From assembly GCF_014647115.1 (NCBI RefSeq), contig NZ_BMOO01000003.1, forward strand, positions 186,001 to 250,000: a DNA stretch of 64,000 bases. The letters are read 5' to 3'. Positions 46,298-55,585 of the stretch are shown in pieces. The notes below the pieces were generated by a model. The model was not told where the DNA came from, made no database searches, and worked only from the letters and a program-made list of their open reading frames with translations. The translations under genes were made by a program, and so were the position numbers. Positions within the stretch are counted from its first letter, which is position 1. Every line of letters starts with the position of its first letter. The stretch is from Halarchaeum rubridurum. GTDB taxonomy: Archaea; Halobacteriota; Halobacteria; Halobacteriales; Halobacteriaceae.

Positions 46298-47152
46298 ATG
46301 AGCGACAGCGACGTTCCCGAGACGGACGCCGATGGCGGGGCCGACGCCGACGACGGGTCGCGCGGGCTCCGCGAGTACGACCCCGCGGCCGAGCACGCGT
46401 TCCCGGACGACCGGCTCAACGACGTCCTCGCCGCCGTCCGCGAGGACCCGGAGATAACCACGCTCCTCGACGCCCAGAACGTCAACCCGGTCACGCGCAA
46501 GGGGTACAACGACCACGGGGCGAAGCACGTCGAGATCGTGCGGAGTCGCGCGCTGCGACTCTACGACCTCCTGAAGCGCGGCGGCGTCGCGTTCAACGGC
46601 GCGGCCGACCAGGGCCTCGACGAGGCGGACGAACCCGTCATCGTCGCGCTCGCGGCGACGCTCCACGACATCGGTCACGTCGTCCACCGCGACGAGCACG
46701 CCTACTGGTCGATTCCGCTCGCCGCGGACGTCCTGGACCGGCTCCTCACGGAGTTCTACGACACCGCGGACGCCGTCCGCGTGAAGGCCGAGGTGCTCCA
46801 CGCCATCCTCTGTCACCACACGGAGGAGCAGCCCCTGACGCGCGAGGCGGGCGTCATCCGCGTCGCCGACGGCCTCGACATGGAGCGCGGGCGCTCGCGC
46901 ATCCCCTACGAGCGCGGCGGGCGCGGCATCAACACCATCTCCAGTCAGGCCATCGAGTCCGTGACGCTCCGCGCGGGCGACGACGTGCCCGTCCTCGTCG
47001 AGATACGGATGCGCAACGCCGCGGGCGTCTATCAGGTCGACAACCTCCTCAAGGAGAAGCTCCACGAGTCGATGCTCGCCTCCGACATCCGCATCGTCGC
47101 CGTGAACGTCGGCAGCGACGACGACCAGCTCGTCGAGCGCATCGAACTCTGA
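46298..47152 (+). CDS. HD-domain phosphohydrolase
   Basis: 284 residues. HD motifs: GAKHVEIVRSRALRL, then ATLHDIGHVVHRDEH with the His-Asp pair, HAILCHHTEEQPLT, and a late IRVADGLDMERGRSRI. These ligands bind metal in HD phosphohydrolases. The N-terminal 35 residues are acidic and unstructured. The substrate (nucleotide or cyclic nucleotide) is not evident. The box 28 nt upstream indicates a leaderless mRNA. Confidence 0.87.
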   Translation: MSDSDVPETDADGGADADDGSRGLREYDPAAEHAFPDDRLNDVLAAVREDPEITTLLDAQNVNPVTRKGYNDHGAKHVEIVRSRALRLYDLLKRGGVAFNGAADQGLDEADEPVIVALAATLHDIGHVVHRDEHAYWSIPLAADVLDRLLTEFYDTADAVRVKAEVLHAILCHHTEEQPLTREAGVIRVADGLDMERGRSRIPYERGGRGINTISSQAIESVTLRAGDDVPVLVEIRMRNAAGVYQVDNLLKEKLHESMLASDIRIVAVNVGSDDDQLVERIEL

Positions 47153-47296
47153 GCGTCGGCACCCGATAAACGGCGGACACGAACGCGAACGCGAGCGACG
47201 TTGACGACCCCCGCTTCGCGCTCCTCGGCATCGACCCGCGTCCCGTCCGCGTGTCGGGTCGCTTATGGCCGTCAGCGCGATAGCTCCACGCACGAC

Positions 47297-48589
47297 GTGT
47301 CCACGACCGACGGCCGCCTCGGCGTCTTCGCCGACCGCGAGTTCATCGCCCTCTCGGGCACCGCGTTCGCCCGCGCGCAGGCGTACTCGACCATCCTCAT
47401 CGCCATCGCGCTCTTCGCGGACGCCTTCGGCACCACCGGCTTCGTCGAGGGGCTCTTCGGGACGGCGTTCGCCGCCGTCCAACTCCTCATCGTCCTCCCG
47501 CTCGGCCGCCTCGTCGACACCCGGAACGCCAAACGCTTCCTCCTCGTCGGCCTCCTCCTCAACGTCGCCACCTTCGTCGGCTTCATCTTCGTCTCGAACG
47601 CCATCGACGTCATCCTCGTGCGGATGCTCCAGGGGCTCGGCTCCAGCGTCCTCTGGATCACGGGCTCCAGCGTCGTCGGCGAGATCAGCCCGGACGGCGA
47701 GCGCGGGCGCTGGCTCGGCTCCTACAACCAGGTCGCCGCCTTCTCCAGTTTCGCCGGCGACCTCGTCGGCGGCGCGCTCCTCTACACCTTCGAGACGTCC
47801 GTCACGTTCGTCGTCCTCTCCGGCGTCACGCTCGTCGCCTTCGGCCTCGTCTACGTCTACCTCCGCGACGACCCCGGCGGCACGATGGACCCCGAGGAGG
47901 CCGGCGGCATCGAGACCTTCCGCGGCCTCCTCGCGCGCCCGATGGTCAACTCCCTCGTCACCTTCCGCTTCGCTTTCAGCGTCGGGAAGATGGCGGTCAT
48001 CCTCTTTCTCCCCATCTACGCCCGCACCGAGTTCGGCGTCTCCGCGGTCGGGATCGGCCTCCTGCTCGCCGGCGGGAAGCTCGTCAAGGCCCTCCTCCAG
48101 GGGTGGATGGGCGACCTCACCGACCGGCTCGGCAACGAGCAGTACTTCGTCCTCGGCGGGGCGCTCACGTACGCCCTCGGGACCGCGCTCATCCCGCTCG
48201 CGCGCCCCGCCCAAGCCCTCCTCCCCGCGTTCGACGTCGGCGCGTTCGGCCACACCATCGGCCTCGACGGCGCGTTCTGCACGATGTTCGTCGCCTACGG
48301 GATCATCGGCGTCGCCGACAGCATCCGCCTCCCCGCGAGCATGTCGCTCTTCGTCGAGGAGGGCGAACGCCTCGACTCCGTCGCCTCCGCGATGAGCCTG
48401 CGCTCCATCTCGTGGAAGGTCGGCCAGGTCGTCGGCCCCGTAGCCGTCGGCGCCATCAAGGACGGCTACGGGATGGCTGTCGCCTTCTGGACCGCCGCCG
48501 CGTTCATCCTCGTCGCCAGCGCCGGCTTCCTCCTCATGTACCGCTACGGGCACCGGGTCACGGGCGGCGAGCGGGCGGGTGCGGGATGA
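47297..48589 (+). CDS. MFS transporter
   Basis: 430 residues with about 12 helices. LPLGRLVDTRNAKRFLLVG is the helix 2-3 signature, and the second half repeats the pattern (LQGWMGDLTDRLGNEQYFV). It differs from the MFS protein at 6539-7861 and is not a close paralogue. The GTG at 47297 (STTDGRLGVFADRE) is the most plausible start; a TATA-like GCTTATG is 33 nt upstream. The substrate is unknown. Confidence 0.85.
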   Translation: MSTTDGRLGVFADREFIALSGTAFARAQAYSTILIAIALFADAFGTTGFVEGLFGTAFAAVQLLIVLPLGRLVDTRNAKRFLLVGLLLNVATFVGFIFVSNAIDVILVRMLQGLGSSVLWITGSSVVGEISPDGERGRWLGSYNQVAAFSSFAGDLVGGALLYTFETSVTFVVLSGVTLVAFGLVYVYLRDDPGGTMDPEEAGGIETFRGLLARPMVNSLVTFRFAFSVGKMAVILFLPIYARTEFGVSAVGIGLLLAGGKLVKALLQGWMGDLTDRLGNEQYFVLGGALTYALGTALIPLARPAQALLPAFDVGAFGHTIGLDGAFCTMFVAYGIIGVADSIRLPASMSLFVEEGERLDSVASAMSLRSISWKVGQVVGPVAVGAIKDGYGMAVAFWTAAAFILVASAGFLLMYRYGHRVTGGERAGAG

Positions 48590-48628
48590 GCAGGTCGAAG
48601 GCGGTGACCCCAGAAAGAAGGGAAACCG

Positions 48629-48635
48629 ATTTATC
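48629..48635 (+). promoter_or_regulatory. TATA-like box of tRNA-Gly
   Basis: ATTTATC is centred 28 nt before the tRNA 5' end at 48660. Confidence 0.5.
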
Positions 48636-48659
48636 CGAGACGGGGATACGACTGAACGC

Positions 48660-48731
48660 GCGCGGTTGGTCTAGCGGCTATGACCTCAGCCTTCCAAGCT
48701 GATGACCCGGGTTCAAATCCCGGACCGTGCA
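48660..48731 (+). tRNA. tRNA-Gly (anticodon TCC)
   Basis: Cloverleaf: acceptor GCGCGGT/ACCGTGC with one G-U pair, D-stem GTC/GAC, anticodon stem TCAGC/GCTGA with loop CTTCCAA (anticodon TCC, decoding GGA), T-stem CCGGG/CCCGG with loop TTCAAAT. The discriminator is A; no intron. It is convergent with the Trm9-like methyltransferase gene. Confidence 0.95.
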
Positions 48732-48741
48732 TCCCTTCCTT

Positions 48742-49401
48742 TCACGACGTGACGACGGCGTAGGCGTTCCCCCGCGACTCGTAGGCCTCGACGACGTCGA
48801 GGGCGGAGTCGTCGAGGTCCGCGCGGAACTCCGCGGGGTCGTAGATGTGGTAGTAGCGGTTCTCGGTCGTGCCGTCGGGGAGCGTCCACTCGACGGTCGT
48901 GTCGAACCCGGTATCGGGACCGAATCGGTCGTGCGTCGTGCTCCAGACGCTGACGAGCGCCTCGCCGCCGGGCGCGAGGACGCGCGCGAGGTCGGTCAGA
49001 CTGCGGACGCGCGCCTCCCGACTCGGGAGGTGGTGGAGGGTGGCGACGTAGACGGCGAGGTTGACGGTGTCGTCGCGGAGGGGGATGCGTTCGGCGTCGC
49101 CACGAAGGAGCGCGAGCGCGTCGGCGTACTCCCTCTCTGCGGCGCGGGCGCGGGCCTCGGCGAGGAGGCCGGCGCTGGCGTCGACGCCGACGGCGGTCTC
49201 GCAGACGTCGGCGAGGAGCTCGGCGTGCCGTCCGTTGCCGCAGCCGAGGTCGAGGCCGCGTCTCCCCGTGCGCTCGGCGACGAAGTCGGCGACGTCGGGC
49301 CACGGGTGCGCGCGGGTCTCGGAGAAGTGGGCGGCGATGCGGTCGTAGACGCGGTGCGGTGCGGGGTCGCCGGTCGGGGTCGGAGTGGGTGTCTCGGGCA
49401 T
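48742..49401 (-). CDS. Class I methyltransferase, Trm9/ALKBH8-like
   Basis: 219 residues. VYDRIAAHFSETRAHPWPDV is the diagnostic N-terminal helix of Trm9-type tRNA methyltransferases, then motif I GLDLGCGNGRHAELL, AVGVDASAGLLAEAR, and HHLPSREARVRSL. In yeast Trm9 methylates carboxymethyluridine at the wobble position of certain tRNAs including tRNA-Gly(UCC). Whether archaeal homologues do so is not known to me, and haloarchaea may lack the upstream chemistry. It ends near the tRNA-Gly(TCC) gene. Confidence 0.82.
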   Translation of the reverse strand: MPETPTPTPTGDPAPHRVYDRIAAHFSETRAHPWPDVADFVAERTGRRGLDLGCGNGRHAELLADVCETAVGVDASAGLLAEARARAAEREYADALALLRGDAERIPLRDDTVNLAVYVATLHHLPSREARVRSLTDLARVLAPGGEALVSVWSTTHDRFGPDTGFDTTVEWTLPDGTTENRYYHIYDPAEFRADLDDSALDVVEAYESRGNAYAVVTS

Positions 49402-49404
49402 GGG

Positions 49405-51516
49405 TCAGGCGAAGAAGAGGAAGATGCCGTAGGCGACGGCGAGCATGATGAAGGCGTGTTTCGCGCCCGAGCGGATGTCCGTCTCGCTCATCTGCCCGGC
49501 GACGAACCCCGAGCAGACGGCCTGGACGAGGGCGGTGTGGAAGAAGAGGAGGCTGTAGGCGGCCTTCTTCTCGTCGGTGAGTTGGCCGATACTCCCGATG
49601 GACTGGCCGGCCGGGCCCGCGAACTGGTCGGCGGTCGGAATCGCGGGCACGAAGATGGTGTCGAGGGCGACGATGATGGCGATGAAGACGAGGAAGGCGA
49701 GGTAGATGACGACGAGGTAGGTGACGAGTTCGTTCCGGCGCTCGCGCTTGAGGCGCTGAGTCGATTGGGCCTCGTCGGCGGCGATGCGGAGGACGGGCGC
49801 GAGGTCACTCGTCGCGCTCATCGCGTTCGTCGTGAGCGTGACGACGCGCGTGATCATCGGCGTGCGGACGCGGGTCTCGAAGCGCTTGAGCGCGGCCTCG
49901 ACGGGCGCGCCCCAGCGGACGTCCGTCCAGGTTCGGTCGACCTCCTCGTTCAGGCCGCCGAGGTCGCCGTTGGCGACGCGCTCGATGCTGGCGACGATGG
50001 GCATCCCGGCCTCGTTCGTGCTGGCGAGGCGATCGAGGAAGTCCGGGACGGCGCGCTCGATTGCCTCCAGTCTGCGTTTGCGTATCTCCCAGACGACCGC
50101 GAACGTCCCGATGAGGAAGAGGAGCGCCTGCACGACGGCGTCGTCGAAGACGGGGAGGAGGCGTTCGAGGCTCGCGGGGTCGACGAGCGCGAGGAGCGAG
50201 AGGTCGCGCTGGCCGAGGGTGAGCCCCCAGCGGACGGCGATGGAGAGGACGGCGAGCGGGGCGGTGACGACGAGGAGCCAGACGGGCCGTTCGGTTATCG
50301 TCTCGACCGGATGCATGAGCGCGTAGCGGACCGGCGCGAGGTCGTTGTAGGCGGCGAGTCGGCCGTGGTTGCGCGCGGCGGTCTCGACGTCGTCCGATTC
50401 GACCGCTCGCGCTGCGACGCCGCCGTCGGCCGCGGTGCTGACCTCGTCGGGCGTCCGCGTGACGTAGTCGTAGCGGACTTCGGCCTCCTGCTCCCCGTCC
50501 CCGCCCTGGGTGTCGCTCGTTATCGTGTCGAGGTAGACGATGAACCCCAGCGTCCCCAGCGGGAGGATGAGGTAGGTGAACGCCCGGAGGAAGCCGAGCG
50601 TCCCGCCGGAGACGAGGCCGATGACGACGAGGATGGTGATGAGGAAGAGCGGGCCGGCGACGAAGACGGTGACGTACCCCTCGGCGAGCGTCGAGAGGAG
50701 TTCGAGGAAGCGCTGTTGTTCGCTCTCGGCTTCCTCCTTGTACTGGTCGTACTCGTTGCGGAGGAAGGCGCTGACGCTCTGGCCGGATTGGAGGACGCTC
50801 GTGAGGTTCTCGACGAACTCCTGGAGGTCCTCGCTCGGGGTCCGCCGGCCGGTCCGCCGGAGGGCGTTGATGACGTCCGCGCCGAAGAGGTCGATGTCGC
50901 GGACGGTGACGCCGAACTCGGCGGCGGTCTCGCCGTAGACGTGCTGGTTGCCCGAGAGGATGCGCAGTATCTTCGTGAACCCCATCCCGGAGCGCGAGAG
51001 CGCGAACATGAACGCGACGTTGCGCTGGAGGGTGTTCTCGATGAAGCGCTCGCGCTCGCCCGCCTTGTACTGCGGGAGGAGCCAGCGGTACTGGTAGGTG
51101 CTCACGCCCGCGAGGAGGCCGACGGTGGCACCGGCGAGTGCGACGACGGCGAACAGTTCGAGCGCGGTGAACGACGCGGCGGTCGGGACGGCGGCCTCCG
51201 TGAGTTGCGCGTCGAGCACGTCGAGGAGGAGGAGACCCGCGGCGCCGAGGTAGAGCCCGAGGATGCTGCCGACGACGACTGCGACGGCCGTGTAGAGGTA
51301 GGTGACGGCGGCGTAGGCGGCGTACGGCCGCGAGACGTGGGCGGACCGGAGCGACCGAGCGTGTCCCCGGTTCACGTGCTCGCGCGAGCGGGCGAGCGAC
51401 CCGAACAGCGCGATGGCGAGGCGGCGTACCGCCCGCGTGAGCGCGTCGCTCAGCGGGACGCAGGCGAGACAGACGAGCAGGACGCCGCCGACGACGAGCG
51501 GGAGATACGCCAGCAC
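49405..51516 (-). CDS. TadC/FlaJ-like pilus platform protein, second locus
   Basis: 703 residues, the same two-repeat T2SSF organisation as the protein at 40791 (RNVAFMFALSRSGMGFTKIL; LDRLASTNEAGMPIVASIERV), plus an additional N-terminal membrane region. It starts 3 nt after the ATPase stop (genes run 51520-53139 then 49405-51516 on the minus strand). The two proteins are clear but divergent paralogues. No pilin genes are adjacent, so its substrate must be encoded elsewhere. Confidence 0.88.
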   Translation of the reverse strand: MLAYLPLVVGGVLLVCLACVPLSDALTRAVRRLAIALFGSLARSREHVNRGHARSLRSAHVSRPYAAYAAVTYLYTAVAVVVGSILGLYLGAAGLLLLDVLDAQLTEAAVPTAASFTALELFAVVALAGATVGLLAGVSTYQYRWLLPQYKAGERERFIENTLQRNVAFMFALSRSGMGFTKILRILSGNQHVYGETAAEFGVTVRDIDLFGADVINALRRTGRRTPSEDLQEFVENLTSVLQSGQSVSAFLRNEYDQYKEEAESEQQRFLELLSTLAEGYVTVFVAGPLFLITILVVIGLVSGGTLGFLRAFTYLILPLGTLGFIVYLDTITSDTQGGDGEQEAEVRYDYVTRTPDEVSTAADGGVAARAVESDDVETAARNHGRLAAYNDLAPVRYALMHPVETITERPVWLLVVTAPLAVLSIAVRWGLTLGQRDLSLLALVDPASLERLLPVFDDAVVQALLFLIGTFAVVWEIRKRRLEAIERAVPDFLDRLASTNEAGMPIVASIERVANGDLGGLNEEVDRTWTDVRWGAPVEAALKRFETRVRTPMITRVVTLTTNAMSATSDLAPVLRIAADEAQSTQRLKRERRNELVTYLVVIYLAFLVFIAIIVALDTIFVPAIPTADQFAGPAGQSIGSIGQLTDEKKAAYSLLFFHTALVQAVCSGFVAGQMSETDIRSGAKHAFIMLAVAYGIFLFFA

Positions 51517-51519
51517 GGC

Positions 51520-53139
51520 TTACGCTCCGTCGAGGTGTCTATCGACGCGTTCGACGACGGCTTCGGGGTCCGCGTAGTACTCGTTGACGAGCGCGGTGAA
51601 CTCCCGGTAGTCCGTGACGTCGCGCTCGACGAGGTAGCGCAGGACGCGTTTGCGGTTGCGGAGTTCGCGCAGGAGTTCGGAGCGCCCCCACCCGCGGTCG
51701 TCGCGAATCTCGTCGAGGACGGCGCTGTCCTGCTGGATGAAGCGGTCGCTCCCGGGGTCCCACTCGAACGCCGTCGAGTAGTCGAGGTCGCCGGTCCGCT
51801 GGTCGATTCCCTCGATTTCGGCGATGACGCGGTTGCGACGGACGCGCTCGTCGCCGACGTACGTGAGCGTCTGGACGCAGAGGATGTCGAGGCTCTGTAT
51901 CATCGCCCGCGGGACGTTGATGGGGTCGTTCTCGAGTCTGTTGATCGCGGTCTGGACGCTGTCGGCGTGCATCGTCGAGTACGTCGTGTGCCCGGTGTTC
52001 ATCGCCTGGAACAGCGTCATCGCCTCCTCGCCGCGCACCTCGCCGACGATGATGTACTCGGGGCGGTGGCGCAGCGCCGAGCGCAGGAGGTCGTACATCG
52101 TGATGTCCGAACTCTCCCCGAGGCTCTCGCGCGTCACGGAGGAGAGCCAGTTGTCGTGGTAGAGGGTGAGCTCGCGGGTGTCCTCGATGGTGAGGACCTT
52201 CGAGCGCGGCGGGACGAACATCGAGACGGCGTTCATCGACGTCGTCTTCCCGGAGGCGGTACCGCCCGCGAAGAGGAGGCTCTTGTTGGACTCGATGGCG
52301 AGCCAGAGGTACGCCATCTGGTCGAGGTCGAACGTCTCGTAGTCGACGAGCGTCGCGGGCGTGAACGGCTCCTCGGAGTACTGGCGGATGGTGAACGCCG
52401 ACCCCCGGGGCGTGACCTCCTCGCCGAGTGCGAGTTCGGCGCGCGAGCCGTCCGGGAGCGTCGTCTCCGTCACGGGGTCCCCGACGCTGATGTGGCGCCC
52501 GGACTGCTGGGCGAGGCGCACGACGAAGTTGTCGAGCTCCTCGCGCTTGTAGGAGATGTTCGTCTCGATGTCCGTGTAGCGGTCGTGGTAGACGAACAGC
52601 GGTATCTCGTAGCCGTCGCAGGAGATGTCCTCGACGTGGTCGTCGTGCATCACCGGGTCGAGCTGTTCGTACCCCTCGAAGGCCCGGTGGAGGTAGTAGA
52701 AGAGCCGGTGGAAGGTCTCGGGGGTGACGTCCGCGCCGTACTCCTCGAGGAGCGACCGGGTCCGGTCGCGGAGGACGGCCTCGGCCTCCTCGGGGTCGTA
52801 CTCGGCGTCGTAGACGAGCGTGTCGCGGACGTCCGCGAAGAGGTTCGAGAGGAGGTCGCGCTCGACGTCGTCGAGGTCGGGTTCGACGACGTGGTAGCGG
52901 TGTTCGTTCGCCTCGTCGTCGTACCCGACCCAGACGAACGCGTAGGGGGCGTTGACCCAGTAGCGGTCCACCTCATCGTACCCTTCGAGGCCGTCGAAGG
53001 TGACGAGCGGACCGTGTTCCGCCGGCCGATAGTCCTCGGCGGGCACCGTCGAGCCGCGGAGCATCTCGACCGTCCGGGCGAGACGCCACCGCAGGCGCTC
53101 GACGCGGCCCGAGACCGAGTCTGGGGGGTGGCTGGACAT
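51520..53139 (-). CDS. Type IV pilus/archaellum-type secretion ATPase, second locus
   Basis: 539 residues of usual length: RYWVNAPYAFVWVGYDDEAN, the linker passing directly into FHRLFYYLHRAFEGYE, ISCDGYEIPLFVYHD, Walker A GGTASGKTT (about residue 290-298), IIVGEVRGEEAMTL and MHADSV. It is homologous throughout to the ATPase at 37969, without the 175-residue acidic insert. The ATG at 53139 (SSHPPDSVSG) is chosen; a T-rich GCTTTTTACC lies about 39 nt upstream, giving a short leader. A longer frame reaches 53226. Confidence 0.9.
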   Translation of the reverse strand: MSSHPPDSVSGRVERLRWRLARTVEMLRGSTVPAEDYRPAEHGPLVTFDGLEGYDEVDRYWVNAPYAFVWVGYDDEANEHRYHVVEPDLDDVERDLLSNLFADVRDTLVYDAEYDPEEAEAVLRDRTRSLLEEYGADVTPETFHRLFYYLHRAFEGYEQLDPVMHDDHVEDISCDGYEIPLFVYHDRYTDIETNISYKREELDNFVVRLAQQSGRHISVGDPVTETTLPDGSRAELALGEEVTPRGSAFTIRQYSEEPFTPATLVDYETFDLDQMAYLWLAIESNKSLLFAGGTASGKTTSMNAVSMFVPPRSKVLTIEDTRELTLYHDNWLSSVTRESLGESSDITMYDLLRSALRHRPEYIIVGEVRGEEAMTLFQAMNTGHTTYSTMHADSVQTAINRLENDPINVPRAMIQSLDILCVQTLTYVGDERVRRNRVIAEIEGIDQRTGDLDYSTAFEWDPGSDRFIQQDSAVLDEIRDDRGWGRSELLRELRNRKRVLRYLVERDVTDYREFTALVNEYYADPEAVVERVDRHLDGA

Positions 53140-53247
53140 CGGGACTCTACCGGACAACCACACCGCCGGCAGGTAAAAAGCTGTCCGCACGGGGACTCGC
53201 GGCGTCACGTTCAAGTCGTGGGACACCGTACCGCAGGACGTACTCAG

Positions 53248-53727
53248 ATGCGGCGCGAGGATTTCACGCTCGACGTCAGCGACGTGGAGTGGGTGGAGAC
53301 GGGCGGCGACCCGCGACGGCCGACGGTCACCATCGACTTCGACGGCTCACGAACCGACCTCGACGAACGCCTCACCGGCACGGAGGAGCAGGCGCTCAGC
53401 GCCGACGAGACCGACGTGACGCTCCGCCTGCAGGGCGACCCCGACGACCCCGCGACGACGGGCGTCGTCGCCGTCACGGACCGCGTCACGGGCGGCCTCC
53501 TCCTCGAACTCGACGAGGACGCCGACGACGTCCTCCGGTTCGTCCGGGCCGCGCGCACCTACGGCGAACGCTCCGAGGCCGACGCGGACGCGGGCGGCTA
53601 TCGCGTCGTCATCGCCGTCGACGGCGAGCCCGTGCGCACCTACGAGAAGGAGACCTTCCTCGTCTACAGCGAGGACGGCGACCTCCTGCGCAGCCGCAGC
53701 CTCATCCCCGGCGGCGTCGAGCTGTAA
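53248..53727 (+). CDS. DUF5793-like conserved protein
   Basis: 159 residues: REDFTLDVSDVEWVE, PTVTIDFDG, ERLTGTEEQALSADETDVTLRL, LELDEDADDVLRFVRAARTYGE, TFLVYSEDGDLLRSRSLIPGG. This matches a haloarchaeal family I remember as DUF5793. Function unknown. It is divergent from the second pilus locus. Confidence 0.78.
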   Translation: MRREDFTLDVSDVEWVETGGDPRRPTVTIDFDGSRTDLDERLTGTEEQALSADETDVTLRLQGDPDDPATTGVVAVTDRVTGGLLLELDEDADDVLRFVRAARTYGERSEADADAGGYRVVIAVDGEPVRTYEKETFLVYSEDGDLLRSRSLIPGGVEL

Positions 53728-53764
53728 CCGTAGTTCTTTCTCCCCGGCGCCGTCACCACCCGGC

Positions 53765-55129
53765 ATGGACCTCTTCGGCACCGCGGGCATCCGTGGGAGC
53801 GCGCGCGACCGTGTGACGCCGGAACTCGCCCTCGCCGTCGGTCGCGCGGCCGCTCTCGAAACCGAGACCGACGCGTTCGTCGTCGGCCGCGACGGCCGCG
53901 AGACGGGCGACGCCCTCGAAGCCGCGGCGGTCGCCGGCCTCGAATCCGCCGGCGCGGACGTCCGGCTCCTCGGGCAGGTGCCGACGCCCGCGCTCGCGTG
54001 GGCCTCGCGCGGCCGCCACGGCGTCATGCTCACCGCCTCGCACAACCCCCCGGCGGACAACGGTATCAAGCTCTTCGCGGACGGCGTCGAGTACGGCGAC
54101 GACGCCGAAGCCGAAATCGAGGCGTGCGTCGCGGCCGACGAGGGCCCCGTCGCGTGGGACGCGTGGGGCGAACGCGAGCGCGTCGACGCCCTCGCGGACT
54201 ACCGGGACGCCGTCGCCGACTACGCCCGCGGGCACGGCGCGCCCCTCGACGGCCTCGCGGTCGTCTGCGACTGTGGCAACGGGATGGCGGCGCGCGCCGT
54301 CCCGCAGGTCCTGGGCGCGCTCGGCGCGGACGTCACGGCGCTGAACGCGGCCGTCGACGGGCACTTCCCCGGGCGACCGAGCAAGCCGACGCCCGAGACG
54401 GTGCGCGACCTCCGGGCGTTCGTCGCGGACGGCGACGCCGACCTCGGCCTCGCGCACGACGGCGACGCGGACCGAATCGTCGTCGTCGACGGCGCGGGCG
54501 AGGTCGTCCACGAGGACACCGTCCTCGCGGTGCTCGCCGAACACTACACGCGCGCGAGCGACGCCGCCGACCCCGTGGTCGTGACGACGCCGAACGCCTC
54601 CGGGCGCATCGACGAGCGCGTCCGCGCGGCCGGCGGGCGGACCGAGCGCGTCCGCCTCGGCGCGCTCCACGAGGGCATCGCGGCCGCCCGCGGGGCCGAC
54701 GGCGACGTCGTCTTCGCGGCCGAACCGTGGAAGCACATACACACAGCGTTCGGCGGGTGGATAGACGGCGTCGCCTCCGCGGCGGTCTTCGCGCGCCTCG
54801 TCGCCGACGCCGGCGGGCTCGACGCCCTCCGCGCGCCCGTGACAGAGCGGCCGTACCGGAAGGTCTCCGTCGAGTGCCCGGACGACGCGAAGGAAGCGGT
54901 GATGGCCGCGCTCGAAACGACGCTCCCCGAAGCGTTCCCCGACGCGGCCGTCTCGACGGAGTACGGCGTCCGTCTCACCTTCCCGGACGACGCGTGGACG
55001 CTCGTCCGTCCCTCTGGCACCGAGCCGTACGTCCGGGTCTACGCGGAGAGCGAGGACGTGGACGCGCTCGTCGACGACGTCCGCGCGGTCGTCGCGGACG
55101 CGATTCGGGAGACCACGGAAACCACGTGA
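53765..55129 (+). CDS. Phosphohexomutase (phosphoglucosamine/phosphomannomutase, GlmM-type)
   Basis: 454 residues, the alpha-D-phosphohexomutase fold. The phosphoserine loop is TASHNPPADNGIK (S92), the metal loop AHDGDADRI, the sugar-binding loop AAEPWKHI and the phosphate loop VRPSGTEPYVRVYAES. The GTAGIRG start is that of GlmM/ManB. Sugar specificity cannot be decided here; a role in surface-glycan precursor supply is likely. TTCTTTCTCC is about 27 nt upstream. Confidence 0.92.
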   Translation: MDLFGTAGIRGSARDRVTPELALAVGRAAALETETDAFVVGRDGRETGDALEAAAVAGLESAGADVRLLGQVPTPALAWASRGRHGVMLTASHNPPADNGIKLFADGVEYGDDAEAEIEACVAADEGPVAWDAWGERERVDALADYRDAVADYARGHGAPLDGLAVVCDCGNGMAARAVPQVLGALGADVTALNAAVDGHFPGRPSKPTPETVRDLRAFVADGDADLGLAHDGDADRIVVVDGAGEVVHEDTVLAVLAEHYTRASDAADPVVVTTPNASGRIDERVRAAGGRTERVRLGALHEGIAAARGADGDVVFAAEPWKHIHTAFGGWIDGVASAAVFARLVADAGGLDALRAPVTERPYRKVSVECPDDAKEAVMAALETTLPEAFPDAAVSTEYGVRLTFPDDAWTLVRPSGTEPYVRVYAESEDVDALVDDVRAVVADAIRETTETT

Positions 55130-55186
55130 CCGGGGCGCGGTCGTCGCGCGACGCTTTTGTCGGTGCCGGACGAGCGTGTACTCGTC

Positions 55187-55579
55187 ATGTCCGTCGACGC
55201 GCTCCTCGACGCCGCCCGCGACGCCTGCGAGAACGCCCACGTCCCCTACTCGGAGTATCCGGTCGGGGCCGCGATACGGACGGCGGACGGGACGGTGTAC
55301 GTCGGCTGTAACGTCGAGAACGCGAACTACTCGAACAGCTTGCACGCGGAGGAGGTCGCGCTCGCGGACGCCGTGAAGCACGGCCACGCGGACTTCGACG
55401 CGCTCGCCGTCACCTCGGGTGCGCGCGACGGCGTGACGCCCTGCGGGATGTGTCGGCAGACCCTCGTCGAGTTCTGCGACGACGACCTCCCGGTCTACTG
55501 CGACACCGGCGACGGCGTCGAGCGCCACGACCTCGGCACGCTGCTCCCGGACACCATTACCGCCGCGAACCTCGATTGA
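55187..55579 (+). CDS. cdd: Cytidine deaminase
   Basis: 130 residues. The zinc motif is complete: NSLHAEEVALADAV (HAE) and TPCGMCRQTLVEF (PCxxC), and GCNVENANYSNS is the substrate loop of homotetrameric Cdd. It deaminates cytidine and deoxycytidine for salvage. GCTTTTGTC is about 31 nt before the ATG. Confidence 0.93.
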   Translation: MSVDALLDAARDACENAHVPYSEYPVGAAIRTADGTVYVGCNVENANYSNSLHAEEVALADAVKHGHADFDALAVTSGARDGVTPCGMCRQTLVEFCDDDLPVYCDTGDGVERHDLGTLLPDTITAANLD

Positions 55580-55585
55580 GCGCGA

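Noticed and set aside
48727-53727. Open frame of over 1600 codons on the plus strand opposite the second pilus locus
   Set aside because: It runs antisense to three well-supported genes and exists because GC-rich codon use leaves few stops in the complementary frame. Its real part is only the DUF5793-like gene at the end.
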